From positions 9,342,286 to 9,406,285 of the forward strand of contig JALMQS010000061.1 in assembly GCA_024734495.1 (NCBI GenBank): a stretch of DNA of 64,000 nt, in the 5' to 3' direction. A program made the translations under genes and the position numbers. Position 1 is the stretch's first letter. Each line of letters begins with the position of its first letter. This stretch comes from Forficula auricularia. Its lineage: Eukaryota; Arthropoda; Insecta; Dermaptera; Forficulidae. The notes beneath the pieces were generated by a model. That model saw nothing but the letters and a program-made list of their open reading frames with translations. It was not told where the DNA came from and did no database searches. Shown here in pieces: positions 32,269-42,312 of this stretch.

Positions 32269-32370
32269 ATGTCAACGGTCGAAGCACTTATCGCTTCAGC
32301 CAAGAACGAGGCCTCCAAAATTGATTACTCCAAACTAAATATAATAGACTTTCTACTTTCATATATATAA
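32269..32370 (+). CDS. Small ORF, possible host coding exon
   Basis: 33 codons starting MSTVEALIASAKNEASK and ending FLLSYI. The start context AACAATGTC is acceptable for an insect. The first 24 codons use G/C-containing third positions (GTC, ATC, GCC, AAG, AAC, GAG, TCC), unlike the AT-rich surroundings, and the peptide looks like an amphipathic helix. I do not recognise the protein. It could be the first coding exon of a gene whose other exons lie outside the window, or chance. No clear GT donor was seen at the end of the good codons. Confidence 0.3.
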   Translation: MSTVEALIASAKNEASKIDYSKLNIIDFLLSYI

Positions 32371-32869
32371 TTAAGTGAAATGTTAAAATGGTTTTCTAAT
32401 TTCACGTATTTTAAATTGATTTTCAATTTTAGATTTTTCGTTGATCGAATATATACTCGTATATACCATATACCGGGTGAGTTTTTTATCTTGAGACAGT
32501 CTTATAACTCAAAAACAGTGCATTATTTGAACAAAAGTTTCAAATAAAAGTTTATTTATATCAGGGGTGAAACTAAACTATGCTATTGTTTGTTGACCTA
32601 GAACAAGCTTTCAATGGTATTTCAAGGTCAAGTTCTGTTTTAAACAGAACCCTATATTTTTCTTTACATTTCTTAAATTTACTAAATAAGCTGAACAGCT
32701 TTCATTAGAACTATTTTTTATACGACGATCAAATAAACAAAATATTAAATTAATTAGATCTAAAAAAATTCCAAATAATGATTATTCTTAACAATTATTC
32801 AACTTAATTATCAAATAATAATGATCAAATATTTAATTATTAAATAAATAATTTAATAATAATTAAGTT

Positions 32870-33010
32870 TGAATTTTTATTTAAATCACACATGATTAAT
32901 TATAATTATTTATTGAAACAAATAAATACAATATAAATACTGGGTATGTTACAATAAATAATTATAATTAATCATGTGTGATTTAAATACAAATTCAAAC
33001 TTTAATCAAA
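32870..33010. repeat. Palindrome inside family C
   Basis: TTTAAATCACACATGATTAA, then TTATAATTATTTATTG, mirrored by CAATAAATAATTATAATTAA and TCATGTGTGATTTAAAT. A related half (ATTATAATTAATTATGTGTG) lies at 55905-55935. Confidence 0.8.
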
Positions 33011-33406
33011 TTAATCACAAAAATAAAATCTTCAACAGCTTCATTAATAATAATAATAATTAATAATTTTCCGACTATGTTCTGTGACATTCCAGAGTGT
33101 ATCGCAAGTCTTCTGGATGAATTCCAGTTCCAATTTCCTTATTTTTTTTAAACAGATTTACAACACCATAAAATGAAGCTTGAGAGGGTATATTCCTATC
33201 AGGAAAACACTCGGCATCCATTTCAATGGCAGCCCCATAACACTTTTTTCACATTCACCATAAATTAAGACCATATTTCAATTCTGTCTTCAACAAAAAT
33301 ACTCCATTTTTATTATGGTATACAATATAACTATAAATAAATTTTTTAAACTCAAGAATTTCAACTAGTTCTATTAAGTAGAAAATAATCTCTTAAATCT
33401 GAGTAT

Positions 33407-33529
33407 CCCGGGTTCGAATCCGACTCGAGGCATCCGGGTAAAATCTGACCCCGGGGGTAGAAACAAATTTGAAAAAATAAATAGTATCTTAAATTGGCTT
33501 ATGGCTGAAAGGCCGAAAAGCCAAAAAAA
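33407..33529 (+). mobile_element. tRNA-related SINE, 5'-truncated
   Basis: About 123 bp flanked by a perfect 12-bp duplication AAATCTGAGTAT (33395-33406 and 33530-33541). It starts CCCGGGTTCGAATCCGACTC, a good Pol III B-box (GGTTCGAATCC), and ends in an A-run. The A-box is missing. The empty site is seen in family C copy 1 near 9235-9250. A clean retroposon insertion. Confidence 0.8.
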
Positions 33530-34057
33530 AAATCTGAGTATAAAATTTTTTAATATCATTATAAACACTTATTTTTCATTGTTGTGACTTTTCAATTTAA
33601 TAATTATTTAATAATTAAGTTAAACAATTGTAAAAAATAATTATTAAGATTTTTTTGAGATCTAATTGATTCATGTATTTTGTTTATTTGATGTCGTATA
33701 AAAAAATAGTTCTTATGAAAGTTGTTCAGTTTTTTTTGTAGAATATGGTGGCGTAAAGAAAAATATAGGATTTCATTTAAAAAACAGAACTTGACCTTAA
33801 AATACTCTTGAAAGCATGTTCTGCGTCGACAAACAATAGCCTAGTTTAGATTCCCTCTTGATATAAACAAACTTTTAATTGAAACTTTTTCATATAATGC
33901 ACTGTTTTTGAATTATAAGACCGTCTCAAGATAAAAAACTCACCCGGTATCTATAGAGTTATCCCTATATGTTAATAAGAAAAAAATATTTATTGATTGT
34001 TTAACAAATATTAAAAAATACAAATCTTTTAAAAACGATCCAGAACACCTTTATTCG

Positions 34058-34710
34058 AAACCAAACGTTTCGGGAGAATTTCTCCCTTTTTCAATGGTAA
34101 ATTTTTGTAAAAAAGATAAAAAGAAAAAACCTATTAATTCGTTATCATTCCTTTTTTCAAAATTAAAAGACAAAGATCCTCTTTTGAATCAAAATAATTT
34201 AGTTTATAAAATTGATTGCTTTACATTGTGACGGAACATATATAGGAGAGACTAAACAATACTAATCTTAGATTTACGAGGATGAGTATTCAATTAGAAT
34301 GAAAAATTCCGAATGCACAATGCCGGGTAACCATTCTACTAGACTTAAACACAATTTTGACTTTTCTAATCCCAAAATTTTAGATAAAGAATATAACTTG
34401 GAAAAAAAGATTAATTTTGGAAATTTATCGAAATTTTAAATAACAAAAATTCTAATAATAAAAGGTCAGATATGGATTGTTTTTCGAATGTTTATAAAAA
34501 TTTTTAGATAAAGATAATTTTTCATAAATATTTATATTTTTATTTAAAGGTAATTTGGCCACTAAGGCAATATGTACAATTTGTCTTTATAAAAATATTT
34601 ACTATCTTAGTTTTGGTTTCTACATTTTATAGGAAGCATATTTCTTTTTTCTTTTTTACAAAAATTTACCATTGAAAAAGGGAGAAATTCTTCCGAAACG
34701 TTTGGTTTCG
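34058..34710. repeat. Inverted repeat around PLE GIY-YIG relic
   Basis: Arms of about 65 bp: ATTCGAAACCAAACGTTTCG at 34055 and its mirror near 34695, with GGGAGAAATTCTCCC-type hairpins and TTTACCATTGAAAAAGGGAG. Read outward, each arm gives a stem II-like hairpin, CGAAACG, then TTTGGTTTCGAATAAA, the pattern found at PLE termini. Confidence 0.75.
34185..34505 (+). pseudogene. PLE GIY-YIG endonuclease relic, copy 1
   Basis: With frame changes the sequence reads VYKIDC, then GTYIGETKQYLNLRF, SIRMKNSECTMPGNHSTRL, KHNFDFSNPKILDKEYNLEK and NNKNSNNKRSDMDC. The C-x2-C-like cysteine, the TYIGE motif and the following arginine are GIY-YIG nuclease signatures in Penelope-like elements. Several frameshifts; dead. 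It lies between opposed PLE-type termini. Confidence 0.65.
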
Positions 34711-34717
34711 AATAAAC

Positions 34718-35137
34718 GTGTTCTTGGATGATATTAAAAGATTACCAATTACTCTAGGAAAAGATTTAGGTTCAAATAAAAAAGACAAATTACCAAATAT
34801 AGAAAAAGAAGGGGTTTATAGTTTGAAATGCAAAGATTGCGAAGCAATATATGTGGGAAAGACGGAGAGAAATCTGAAAATTCGACTAAATGAACACATA
34901 AGAGATTATAAAAATAAAAAGTACGAAAATTCTTTTGCAGAACATTTAAATTCAAACAATCACTCCTTCCCAGAAGGTATTAGATTAATAAAAGGAGAAA
35001 GGGACCCAAAATTGATTAGCGCAATCGAATCTTTAGAAATTTTGAAGTCATTCAATAGAAATTCAGAACTCTGTTTAAACAATCAAATTGAATTATCCAA
35101 TAGTAATCTACTTAAGATGTTTGCTAACAAAAGATAA
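34718..35137 (+). pseudogene. Penelope-like element GIY-YIG endonuclease domain
   Basis: A 139-codon open frame: GVYSLKCKDCEAIYVGKTER (about residues 32-51), then NLKIRLNEHIRDYKNK and SFAEHLNSNNHSF. The GVY, the C-x2-C pair, YVGKT, the R-x3-R and the H-x2-E-H.L region match the C-terminal GIY-YIG domain of PLE proteins, which cuts target DNA during retrotransposition. The reverse transcriptase part upstream is absent, so this is a 5'-truncated copy and the ATG is incidental. A hammerhead-bearing terminal repeat follows 180 bp downstream, as expected at a PLE 3' end. Confidence 0.85.
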
Positions 35138-35139
35138 AA

Positions 35140-35460
35140 GGGAAAAAATTCCTCCTTTCTAAGGAAAAAGGAGAAAGGGAAACATATGGTTATATTTGAG
35201 TGTGAGCCCGGAGAGAGTGTCTTTATTAGTTGCTAGCTTTCCAGTGACGAAGGAACACCAAGTTTTCAATATCCATATGATATTGACTCCATGAAAAACA
35301 TTTATAATTGAAGAAAGACTGATGATGAAGACCAAGTCTTCGAAACTATAGTCTCAAACAAATAAATAATATATATATATACAGATATATCATCTTGATA
35401 TATATGTGTATATGTTTATTTGCATCAAGCAGAAGACAATCTCTTTGTTTCTCTTTGTGT
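35140..35460 (+). mobile_element. PLE 3' region and terminal repeat
   Basis: Follows the GIY-YIG frame. Contains GTTTTCAATATCCATATGAT and ATTGACTCCATGAAAAA (also found inverted at 39660-39700), the hammerhead-like motif, AAACAAATAAATAATATA, then the tail TTTGCATCAAGCAGAAGACA. This copy links the ribozyme-bearing repeats to a PLE coding region. Confidence 0.75.
35315..35357 (+). ncRNA. Hammerhead-ribozyme-like motif at PLE 3' end
   Basis: CTGATGA (35319-35325), T, stem II GAAGAC/GTCTTC with loop CAA, GAAAC, TATA, GTC (35351-35353). All core boxes are intact. Stem II differs from the 9.7-kb copy by a paired G-C to A-T exchange. Stem I is short (GA with TC), as in minimal PLE hammerheads; extra spacer T as in siblings. 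Confidence 0.65.
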
Positions 35461-36937
35461 TTCTAATAGTTGTCTATTTATTGAGTTTTAGCTGTTTTTT
35501 TTAATCTTTTCATAATATTTCCTCAAGAACCTATCAATAAATAAAATGAACTTTTTAATTCTGACCATATTTTGTATTTACACTTTTGTTCTAAAATTGA
35601 TAGAGGAAAATCTATCACCAAAAATGAAAATGTTACCATTATATCTCTAATATATATATAACAAAAAAAGCAAACATCCGGAAATATAGATAACTATATA
35701 TTCTATTTTTAAAATATTACCATTTAAAATTCCATTATACCTAAGTATTATTTTATTAGAATGAAAATCAAATATTGTTCTAAGAATATAATTTGAAAAG
35801 TATCGTTGAACAAGTAAATTAATAAATTATTGATTTTTATGTGAGGAGTATTGATTACCAGTAGATAATAATAAATATAATGGCCAACTTGAATGTTAAA
35901 TATTTTTATAAAAGAAGAAGATCAAAAAGAAATTTGAGAAGAGTTGGATTCTTAGTTTATATGGACCTTAAAAAATTAATGGTTTTATGTCACGGAAATA
36001 TCAGACACGAGTAGGGAGTTTTAGTCTCTAGTAATCATACATAGGGATAAACGAGTTCATGAATAGTGAATGATTGAAATCACCATGTTATCCTACAGGG
36101 TTTAACAATGCCAAACTATGGATAAAGTAAAAATGCTTTGAAGAAATAACATCAATCTTTTGATCTTTTAAGTCGCCTAGTAAATTTCACACTCTCTCCA
36201 CTTATATTCAGGGAAGTAGAGGGACCAGAATTTAGTATTGGAAAATGTGAGGTGCCTGGCTTTTGAACGCCACATCTTCCTATCTCTTTTTATAGTTGAA
36301 AAAACATAAAGTGAACAATATTTGTAAATTTCATCTTGAAAACAGGGGCTTATGATAAAAAAGGATGAATGGAAGATTCATTTATTTAGGTGTCAAAATA
36401 GCTGGTTTTCTCAGTAGATAGGGATAGAGTGAACCACTTTTCGTATTCAGCTTAGCTTTACAATTTACAGAACAAAGATTGGTTTTTCAAAGGCTTTTTA
36501 TTCTATTTTCACTTATTTAGGGTGTAACATTGGAATAACATGACGGGAAATAAACTTTTTGATGACTTCTTAAATTTATATTTTTATTTTTGAATTCTTT
36601 TTGGAAGTAGGTATACGTTAGTTTATATACTACACGTTTTTAGCAAAATGTCGAGCTTTGTGATCTCCAGAGCGGAAAAAAGTCAATTTTTCTGTTTGGG
36701 GTAGCGATAACTAAAAAATATGAAATCTCAGCTGTATAAATATAAAACTAAAGTTAACGTTCGGCTAGAGATAGATTTTGGTCCGAATCGACAAACAGCC
36801 ATCTACTCTTCCAGAGAAACAACAAAGAGCATGTGTGATGCTGAAATTTGAAATGAATTTTTGAAGCTGTTTTTGTTTTTTAAATAAAAACCAAATTTGA
36901 TGCTTTGTTCATATAGCTATTTAATCAAATCACTATA
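35461..36937. other. Intergenic; only a family G fragment
   Basis: AT-rich. A degraded family G piece lies at about 35995-36110 (GGGAGTTTTAGTCTCTAGTA, then CATAGGGATAAACGAGTTCA). Nothing else recognised. Confidence 0.5.
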
Positions 36938-37143
36938 CAGTCAAAGCTCCTTATTCACGTTTTCAGTATTCGGGGATTAAAAAATTGCGACCACTTCTTG
37001 TATTCGCGGCTGAAAATTTCTTTATTCGTGGATCCAAACTAACGATACATATTGTATTTTTAGAATAATACGTATTTATTTACCAGTTACCTATCAAAAC
37101 AAACGAGTAGGTATGATAGTATTTATAAACAATGATCTAACTA

Positions 37144-37636
37144 CTATGCTCCTCCTCAATCAGCTTAGCAAACAGGAAGTTGCTATTGAAGACATATGTA
37201 TGGAGCATAGCCACGTACGGGTGTGAAACCTGGACAATTGGAAAAGCGGAGAGAAAGAGATTGGAGGCTTTCGAAATGTGGTGCTACAGAAGAATGATGA
37301 ATATCAAATGGATGGATAAAATTACAAATGAAGAAGTTCTTGGAAGAATCGGAGAAAGAAGAACCTTGTGGAAGAGTCTGAAGAAGAGAAGAGGTCAGAT
37401 GATGGGGCACACACTGAGACATGGGGGACTGCTTAGGGATATCTTGGAGGGGGAGGTGGGAAAGAAAAGGGGAAGGGGAAGAACCAGATTAGAATATTTC
37501 AACCAAATAATTGGGGATATGGGATGCCAGACATTTAGAGAGGTTAAACAGCTGGCGGGGGACAGAGTCGAGTGGAGACGGATTGTTGCATCAAACCAGT
37601 CTTAGGACTGTATACTCAATGATGATGATGATGATG
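37144..37636 (+). mobile_element. RTE-type LINE, 5'-truncated insertion
   Basis: Flanked by a 12-bp duplication ATGATCTAACTA (37132-37143 and 37637-37648). Coding sequence, then the 3' end TCAAACCAGTCTTAGGACTG and an (ATG)n tail. Inserted inside the Tigger element. Relatives at 16270 and 24548. Confidence 0.85.
37162..37605 (+). pseudogene. RTE LINE ORF, C-terminal domain
   Basis: An open frame of about 145 codons without a genuine start; the frame runs in from upstream (SISLANRK). Motifs YGCETWTIGKAERKRLEAFE, MWCYRRMMNIKWMDKITNEE, MMGHTLRHGGLL and GRGRTRLEYFNQIIGDMG are the conserved region after the reverse transcriptase in insect RTE elements. The catalytic RT and endonuclease are missing (5'-truncated insert). 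Frame intact, so the copy is fairly young, but not able to move. Confidence 0.85.
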
Positions 37637-37672
37637 ATGATCTAACTAACTCTCGGTAATGATGAAGAATCG

Positions 37673-37993
37673 GTGCAAATTCAAATGTCAACTGAAAACA
37701 TTGTTCATGTTGCTAATGGAATAGGACGAGATGGTTTTGAACAGAGAGAATCAAGTGATATTCAAGAGTTGCTTGAATCGCAAGATGAAGATTTTAGTGA
37801 AACTGAATTGGAAGAAATGTTAAATCCCCATTCCATTGAAGAGGAAGCTTCAACGAGCATTGAAAATGTGACATTAATCATAAAAAACCTGAGTGAATGT
37901 TTACAGATGGCAAATGAGCTTTATGATTTCTTCATAAAAATTGATCCGTCTATGGAAAAAAGTCTTGTTTGTAAAAGAAATTTTTTTTTTTAA
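37673..37993 (+). pseudogene. Tigger/pogo transposase C-terminal fragment
   Basis: The 106-codon frame has an acidic stretch (DIQELLESQDEDFSETELEE) and then LSECLQMANELYDFFIKIDP and SMEKSLVCKRN. The first resembles the 'ELLE.H..ELT.EDLMEL' acidic tail and the second the 'a..ffe..DPn.er...v.r' end of Tigger/jerky-type transposases. The DDE domain is deleted and the end is interrupted by a T-run and the family G insertion. Confidence 0.6.
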
Positions 37994-38170
37994 TGATTTT
38001 GATGTGAGAAGGAGATACACCAGAAGGTGGATCCCCTAAAGGCCTGTTTGGGCTAGCCCCTCCATCGTGAAAAGAACAGAGTAGAAGGAAAAGAAGCCGG
38101 GATCACGAGCCAATCTCAGAAACTTAGATACAATTCAATATCCAATTTACTAAGGTTTTAGGGGCTTCAA
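37984..38170. repeat. Dispersed repeat family G, copy 4
   Basis: A T-run, then GATTTTGATGTGAGAAGGAG to TTAGGGGCTTC, almost identical to 25555-25745. It splits the end of the Tigger transposase frame. The T-run marks the tail of a minus-strand retroposon; no target duplication is clear. Confidence 0.75.
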
Positions 38171-38465
38171 ATTGTTGTTAATGCCACAGCTGAATATCAT
38201 TCGGAATTGAAAGACCTTTTAAAAGCGGAAAAACAAGAAAAAAATCATTAAATTCTTTAAACAATTGCCTAAGCCTAATAATAATTATTATTGTTAAAAA
38301 ATATTTCATTAAATTGCTTTTATTTTGATATTTTATATTTATTTATATGTTTTAATTTTGTAACCTTGGAATTCATCCCCTATAAATTACCATTCCGTAT
38401 TCACGTTTTCTGTATTCGCGGCATATTAACGGAACGTATCGCCTTAGAATAAGGAGCTTTGACTG

Positions 38466-38880
38466 TAAATATCTAGCCTCTTGCTAGTAGCATGGGGACT
38501 TCGTTCCTTAGGTCCCTACGGGAATGGTCCAGAGGGCTGCGCCCTAAGTTAAGTCGCCTAAAAGTATTTATTACCTGATTTATTACCTGATAAGTTGTAA
38601 GGCAGTTCTGTCACAAATGCAAAAGTTCAAGAAGTTTTCGATACTTGGAAAATACCTAAGTCATTAAAAGCATAATAAACACACTGTTCAAATTTGAAGA
38701 CGATTTACCATACCAATTTTAATTTTCTTAATTTTCCAATTTATTGCGAAGTAGAAAATCTTTTACTGACACTTTTAAATTTTCTCTTCTATATATAACG
38801 ATGTTCATTTAAATAGTATCAAAATATACATATATAAATACTTATATAAAAAGAAATGTTAAAAATATTTTATAGAATTT
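38466..38880. other. Intergenic with GC-rich CTTGCTAG motif
   Basis: Right after the Tigger end, GCCTCTTGCTAGTAGCATGG and CAGAGGGCTGCGCCCTAAG (38474-38556). A similar CTCTTGCTAG and a CCAGGGGG/CTGGACCC-rich stretch occur at 62435-62510. Possibly an old Helitron-like end; not provable here. Confidence 0.3.
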
Positions 38881-39234
38881 TTTTAATCTCTCTACCTGCC
38901 ACTTACCACAAGGGGGTTTGGTAGGGAGAGAGGACTGAATAGCTCCCTCCTGACATACTTGCTTTGCTTATGTCACATATCAATATACATGTTTTGCCAT
39001 TTCTATTATGTGCCTTGTGTGATTTTTTCTATAAAAAACGATTGGTTATCTATCTTAGATGTTTACAAAAAAAAAGAAAAGAAAAAGAATGGCAAATCTT
39101 AGCCATTCTTCTTAGTTATACAATATAATTTAATATCCTTACTTAATGTATTCTAGTTTTATTTTATTTTCTTTAATTCCTATTCAATATTTTACTTAGA
39201 GAAAGTGGTGTAGGTTTTAGGTGAAACATGATAT
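38881..39234. other. Intergenic, nothing firm
   Basis: Contains CTCTCTACCTGCCACTTACC, then a loosely mirrored GGTAGGGAGAGAGG. The GGTGTAGGTTTTAGGTGAAAC segment near 39207 belongs to the GTTTCAC family (next entry). Confidence 0.4.
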
Positions 39235-39300
39235 TAATTAATAAAGTAAAGGGTGTGTAGTTTCACTGTGTAATTACACACCCTTTACTTGATTAATCCC
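39205..39300. mobile_element. GTTTCAC-family fold-back remnant 1
   Basis: GTAGGTTTTAGGTGAAACAT, then a hairpin ATTAATAAAGTAAAGGGTGT ... ACACCCTTTACTTGATTAAT (39235-39297). Same termini as 46750-46965. It lacks the ribozyme-like centre, so it is a collapsed copy. Confidence 0.55.
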
Positions 39301-39404
39301 TATTCAATATAAAAAAATTCTAGACATATTCATCAAGATTATCAAACAAAAGAATTGAATAAGCTCCTGTCATACAAATGAAAATTCATCTGGTCTTTAC
39401 TTAT

Positions 39405-39655
39405 ATACAATAAATTATACTCACGAAGAGAACCAAAGAGGTTGTCCTCTACTTGATGCAAATAAACATACACACATATATATCTAAATTATATATCTGT
39501 ATATATATATATTATTTAAACACCACTATAATCCGTTAAATAATTCCTGTGTTTAATAGGTTTCACTACAAACCAACACCGCTTTCCTTAAACTTTATTA
39601 TTTATTTGTTTGAGACTATAGTTTCGAAGACTTGGTCTTCATCATCAGTCTTTTT
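39405..39655 (-). mobile_element. PLE terminal repeat, minus strand, interrupted
   Basis: Minus-strand order: hammerhead-like motif (39652-39610), AAACAAATAAATAATA, interruption, TATATAT spacer, tail TGCATCAAGTAGAGGACA (39455-39440). The interruption (about 39517-39595) carries GTTTCACTACAAACCAACAC and CGCTTTCC, a GTTTCAC-family piece. Confidence 0.65.
39610..39652 (-). ncRNA. Hammerhead-ribozyme-like motif
   Basis: Minus strand: CTGATGA (39648-39642), T, stem II GAAGAC/GTCTTC with loop CAA, GAAAC, TATA, GTC (39616-39614). Identical in its core to the 35.3-kb copy; all boxes intact. Confidence 0.65.
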
Positions 39656-39910
39656 TAATTATAAATATTATTTTTCATGGAGTCAATACCGTATGGATAT
39701 TGAAAATAATAATATATTTAGCTGGGAGTCAGTTAAAATTTCATTTTTATTTTAACTGGCTCCCAGCTAACAAACAAACAAATAAATAATAAATATACAG
39801 ATATATAATTTCGATATATATGTGTGTATGTTTATTTGCATCAAGCAGAGGACAACCTGTTTGTAAATCAACTACTCTGCTACTCTCGGCAAAACAAAAA
39901 CTGTTCAATT
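39656..39910 (+). mobile_element. Second PLE tail, tail-to-tail with the first
   Basis: TTTTTCATGGAGTCAATACC is the inverse of the PLE segment at 35285. Then comes a 19-bp hairpin (AGCTGGGAGTCAGTTAAAA and mirror, 39719-39768). A plus-strand PLE tail follows: TTTGCATCAAGCAGAGGACA, ACTACTCTGCTACTCTCGGC (39825-39895). Together with 39405-39655 this is an inverted PLE pair. Confidence 0.6.
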
Positions 39911-39952
39911 AAATAAATTATATGCCTAAAAGTTTTCCAAAAAATCTTTTAA

Positions 39953-40637
39953 CACTAGAACGCCCGGACTTTCAGATCCCCTAGAACGCCCGGATGCCGT
40001 CAATTTGACGACTTGCATTTTTCAACACTCAAACTAAATAAAATCATTCTGTTTCGTTTTATTTAATATTTTTTTTATTTTTTCTAATAATAAATATAAT
40101 TTTATCATCAATTTATATATTAAAAATACATATTAATATGGCAAGGCTAAGGGCTCGACGTATATATATATATGGATTTCAAAACAGTAGGTTCTCTCGA
40201 AATGTTGTAAAATAATAAAGTGAAACATCAAAAGATAAAAAAAAGTGACATACAAAGAAACATAATTTTTTTTAATTTACCACAAGTTTTTCAAGGAAGA
40301 TTGTAAATTAAAAAAAAAAGCCAGAACAAAAAATAATCCGAGCTTCAAAAAGGATGCAAATGTTCCAAAAAAAGAATGGGAATTATTCGTAGTTGAAAAA
40401 TTAATTTAAAATATAAAAATTGGGGTAAAAAAGTGTTACCGTCAAATTGACGGCTTTTGGGCGTTCTTGGTAAATCCACAATTTTCTCCTAAATAAAAAT
40501 TCATAGGGTGCTATTTTTTTGTTAGAAAGCTATTCAAAAATGATTAAAAGTCAGCGAGTTTCAAAGTTCTAACTTAAATAGTAACGAAATGAAAGAGAAA
40601 TGAAATGTGAAAACCGTCAAATTGACGGCTTCGGGTG
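39953..40637. mobile_element. piggyBac-like MITE, 685 bp
   Basis: Flanked by TTAA (39949-39952 and 40638-40641). Ends CACTAGAACGCCCGG and CACCCGAAGCC (inward), followed by GTCAATTTGACG palindromes. CTAGAACGCCCGGA is tandemly repeated on the left, and an internal GTCAAATTGACGGCTTTTGG lies near 40440. Non-coding. TTAA duplication plus a CAC start supports piggyBac. Confidence 0.75.
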
Positions 40638-40641
40638 TTAA

Positions 40642-42004
40642 AGCTTTTTTTCCTATCGTCGAATTTGACAATTTTTTGACATTGGTACAGGTGAGTGGGT
40701 GTGAGAAGAGTTAATCAAGCTTTTACAAAACGAATAATCATAAAGAATTTCTTTATTAGCATTTCAAGAGTTATTTTAATAACAATAATATACAAAATTA
40801 AACGTTAAATATAATTGCAAAATAATTAAACAAATTCTTCTTTACTTATTTTTTTTTACTTATTAAATTTCCGTTAATTTACAAACAAGAGGATGTTAAA
40901 AAATAAGTTAAGAAGAAATATAAAATTTGCTATTTAATTAACTAAGACATAAAAAGAATATTCTAGTAGAGTTTTAATTTAAAAACTCTGTGCATAGACA
41001 TAAGCTACTTTCTATTTGGCAAAATGAACATCTCCTGGTAACCTCGAATGCATTTAAAAATGGCAAGAAGACTTGAGTACCGAAATTCCAAAACGAACAA
41101 CTGATTAGTTTTCAGGCTTTCATTTTTCATAATACCTGGTTCAAAAAGACAGAAAATAAAAAAAAAAAAACGATATCTAGAAAGCTAACGAATGATTGTA
41201 ACTAATGAGAGTTGAAATTTAGCAGAGAATTTATTGTATTAATAAGCTCTAAATCAATGTTGAATTTCAACTTTGTGTCTAAATTTGTTGATGTCGAAAA
41301 ATTATCACATAGACAGTTTTCACTTTTTCCTCTAACTTTAGGAACTTTAATTTAAGATATTTAAAAAATAAACTAGTTTTAAAGCAACACGTATTTAATA
41401 GAGAGCAAAAACACACACACTGATTACACACAAAAGGTTACAACTGAAGCTGAACGGTTTAATCCAGTTAACTAGGTTTAACTAAACCTAGGCAACATCA
41501 AACAGGCAGATAAAATCGGTTTAAGACATCAAATGACAACCGGGTTATAATTCTGAGAAAAAAACTGGCTTGTCCCAATTAACTTGCACACTACTGTAGA
41601 ATAGGAATTTAGAAAAAAAAATTAGTTTTATGAGTATCAGAGCCTAAATGTACCCAATAATTCACTCGTGTGTCTCTGTTTGTAGTAATTCACAGAGCAA
41701 TTTATGCTCTTAAGATATAGACTCTGAATTTATAAAAATAAAATGAGTTTCGAAGTTTGAAACTTAAGCTAAGAATCAGTCATCAACGGTAGTGTAGGCT
41801 TCAGCTTAGTTCAAATCGACGTACCCCTTGTAACATTTTACTTGAAATTTGGGGTGGTTGTTATTTTTTTTTCTCAAAGACAATTCGTACGATTTTATTA
41901 AAAATCCTTCTGCTTTATAGTATCTCAATTTCTTCTCTTATTTTTTTATTCTTGGTTGAATTACTGTGAGGAGTCTAATTTGAAAGGTGAATATTGGTAG
42001 GATA
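40642..42004. other. Intergenic, nothing firm
   Basis: AT-rich. 41690-41780 has GAAACTTAAGCT sequence resembling repeat B. No gene. Confidence 0.45.
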
Positions 42005-42057
42005 GATATGACAAATCAGAGGAAAAAAAGGAACAATTAAACACCGTGTTAAAACAT

Positions 42058-42104
42058 GCGACGAATTGCAACGTTTCGCCAATTTATTATGGCTTCATCA
42101 GGCT
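42058..42104 (-). ncRNA. Hammerhead-like motif, class 3
   Basis: Minus strand: CTGATGA (42101-42095), A, stem II GCCA/TGGC with loop TAATAAAT, GAAACGTTGCAATTC, GTC (42062-42060). Core boxes present but stem III is unconvincing. It may instead be the general CTGAnGA...CGAAACG signature of PLE ends. Confidence 0.45.
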
Positions 42105-42263
42105 CGAGTCCAAGGTGTACAGTTGGGCTGTTTGAATCCATTTTGCTACTCTAAACAATCAATGGTGTTGTATGAATAAATGTGTTAATGTTGTTATAAA
42201 TATATGTATTCTTAATAGCAAGAAAATAATTGAATGACTTAGTGTTTTAAAAATTTGATCAAG

Positions 42264-42312
42264 AGCCTGATGAATCCACAATAAATTGGCAAAACATTGC
42301 AATTGGTCGCAT
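42264..42312 (+). ncRNA. Hammerhead-like motif, class 3, mutated
   Basis: CTGATGA (42267-42273), stem II disrupted (ATCCACAATAAATTGGC), GAAAC reads CAAAAC, GTC at 42306-42308. Mirror of the 42058 copy. Confidence 0.35.

Larger units (their letters stand above)
32473..33947. mobile_element. TA-flanked DNA transposon family C, copy 2 (complete)
   Basis: 1475 bp between TA dinucleotides (32471-32472 and 33948-33949). Terminal inverted repeats start CCGGGTGAGTTTTTTATC and continue (CTTGAGAC, then GTCTTATAA) for about 45 bp. The interior is AT-rich, with no transposase. It contains a palindrome (32870-33010) and a later SINE (33407-33529). Copy 1 at 8517 is collinear and lacks the SINE. Probably a non-autonomous Tc1/mariner-like element. 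Confidence 0.85.
36938..38465 (+). mobile_element. pogo/Tigger-like DNA transposon carrying two later insertions
   Basis: TA-flanked (36936-36937, 38466-38467) with terminal repeats CAGTCAAAGCTCCTTATT at both ends and CACGTTTT.AGTATTCG-type subterminal repeats, typical of pogo/Tigger elements. After removing the RTE insert (37144-37636) and the family G repeat (37984-38170), the rest is a 0.85-kb internally deleted element keeping the C-terminal end of the transposase. Confidence 0.85.
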
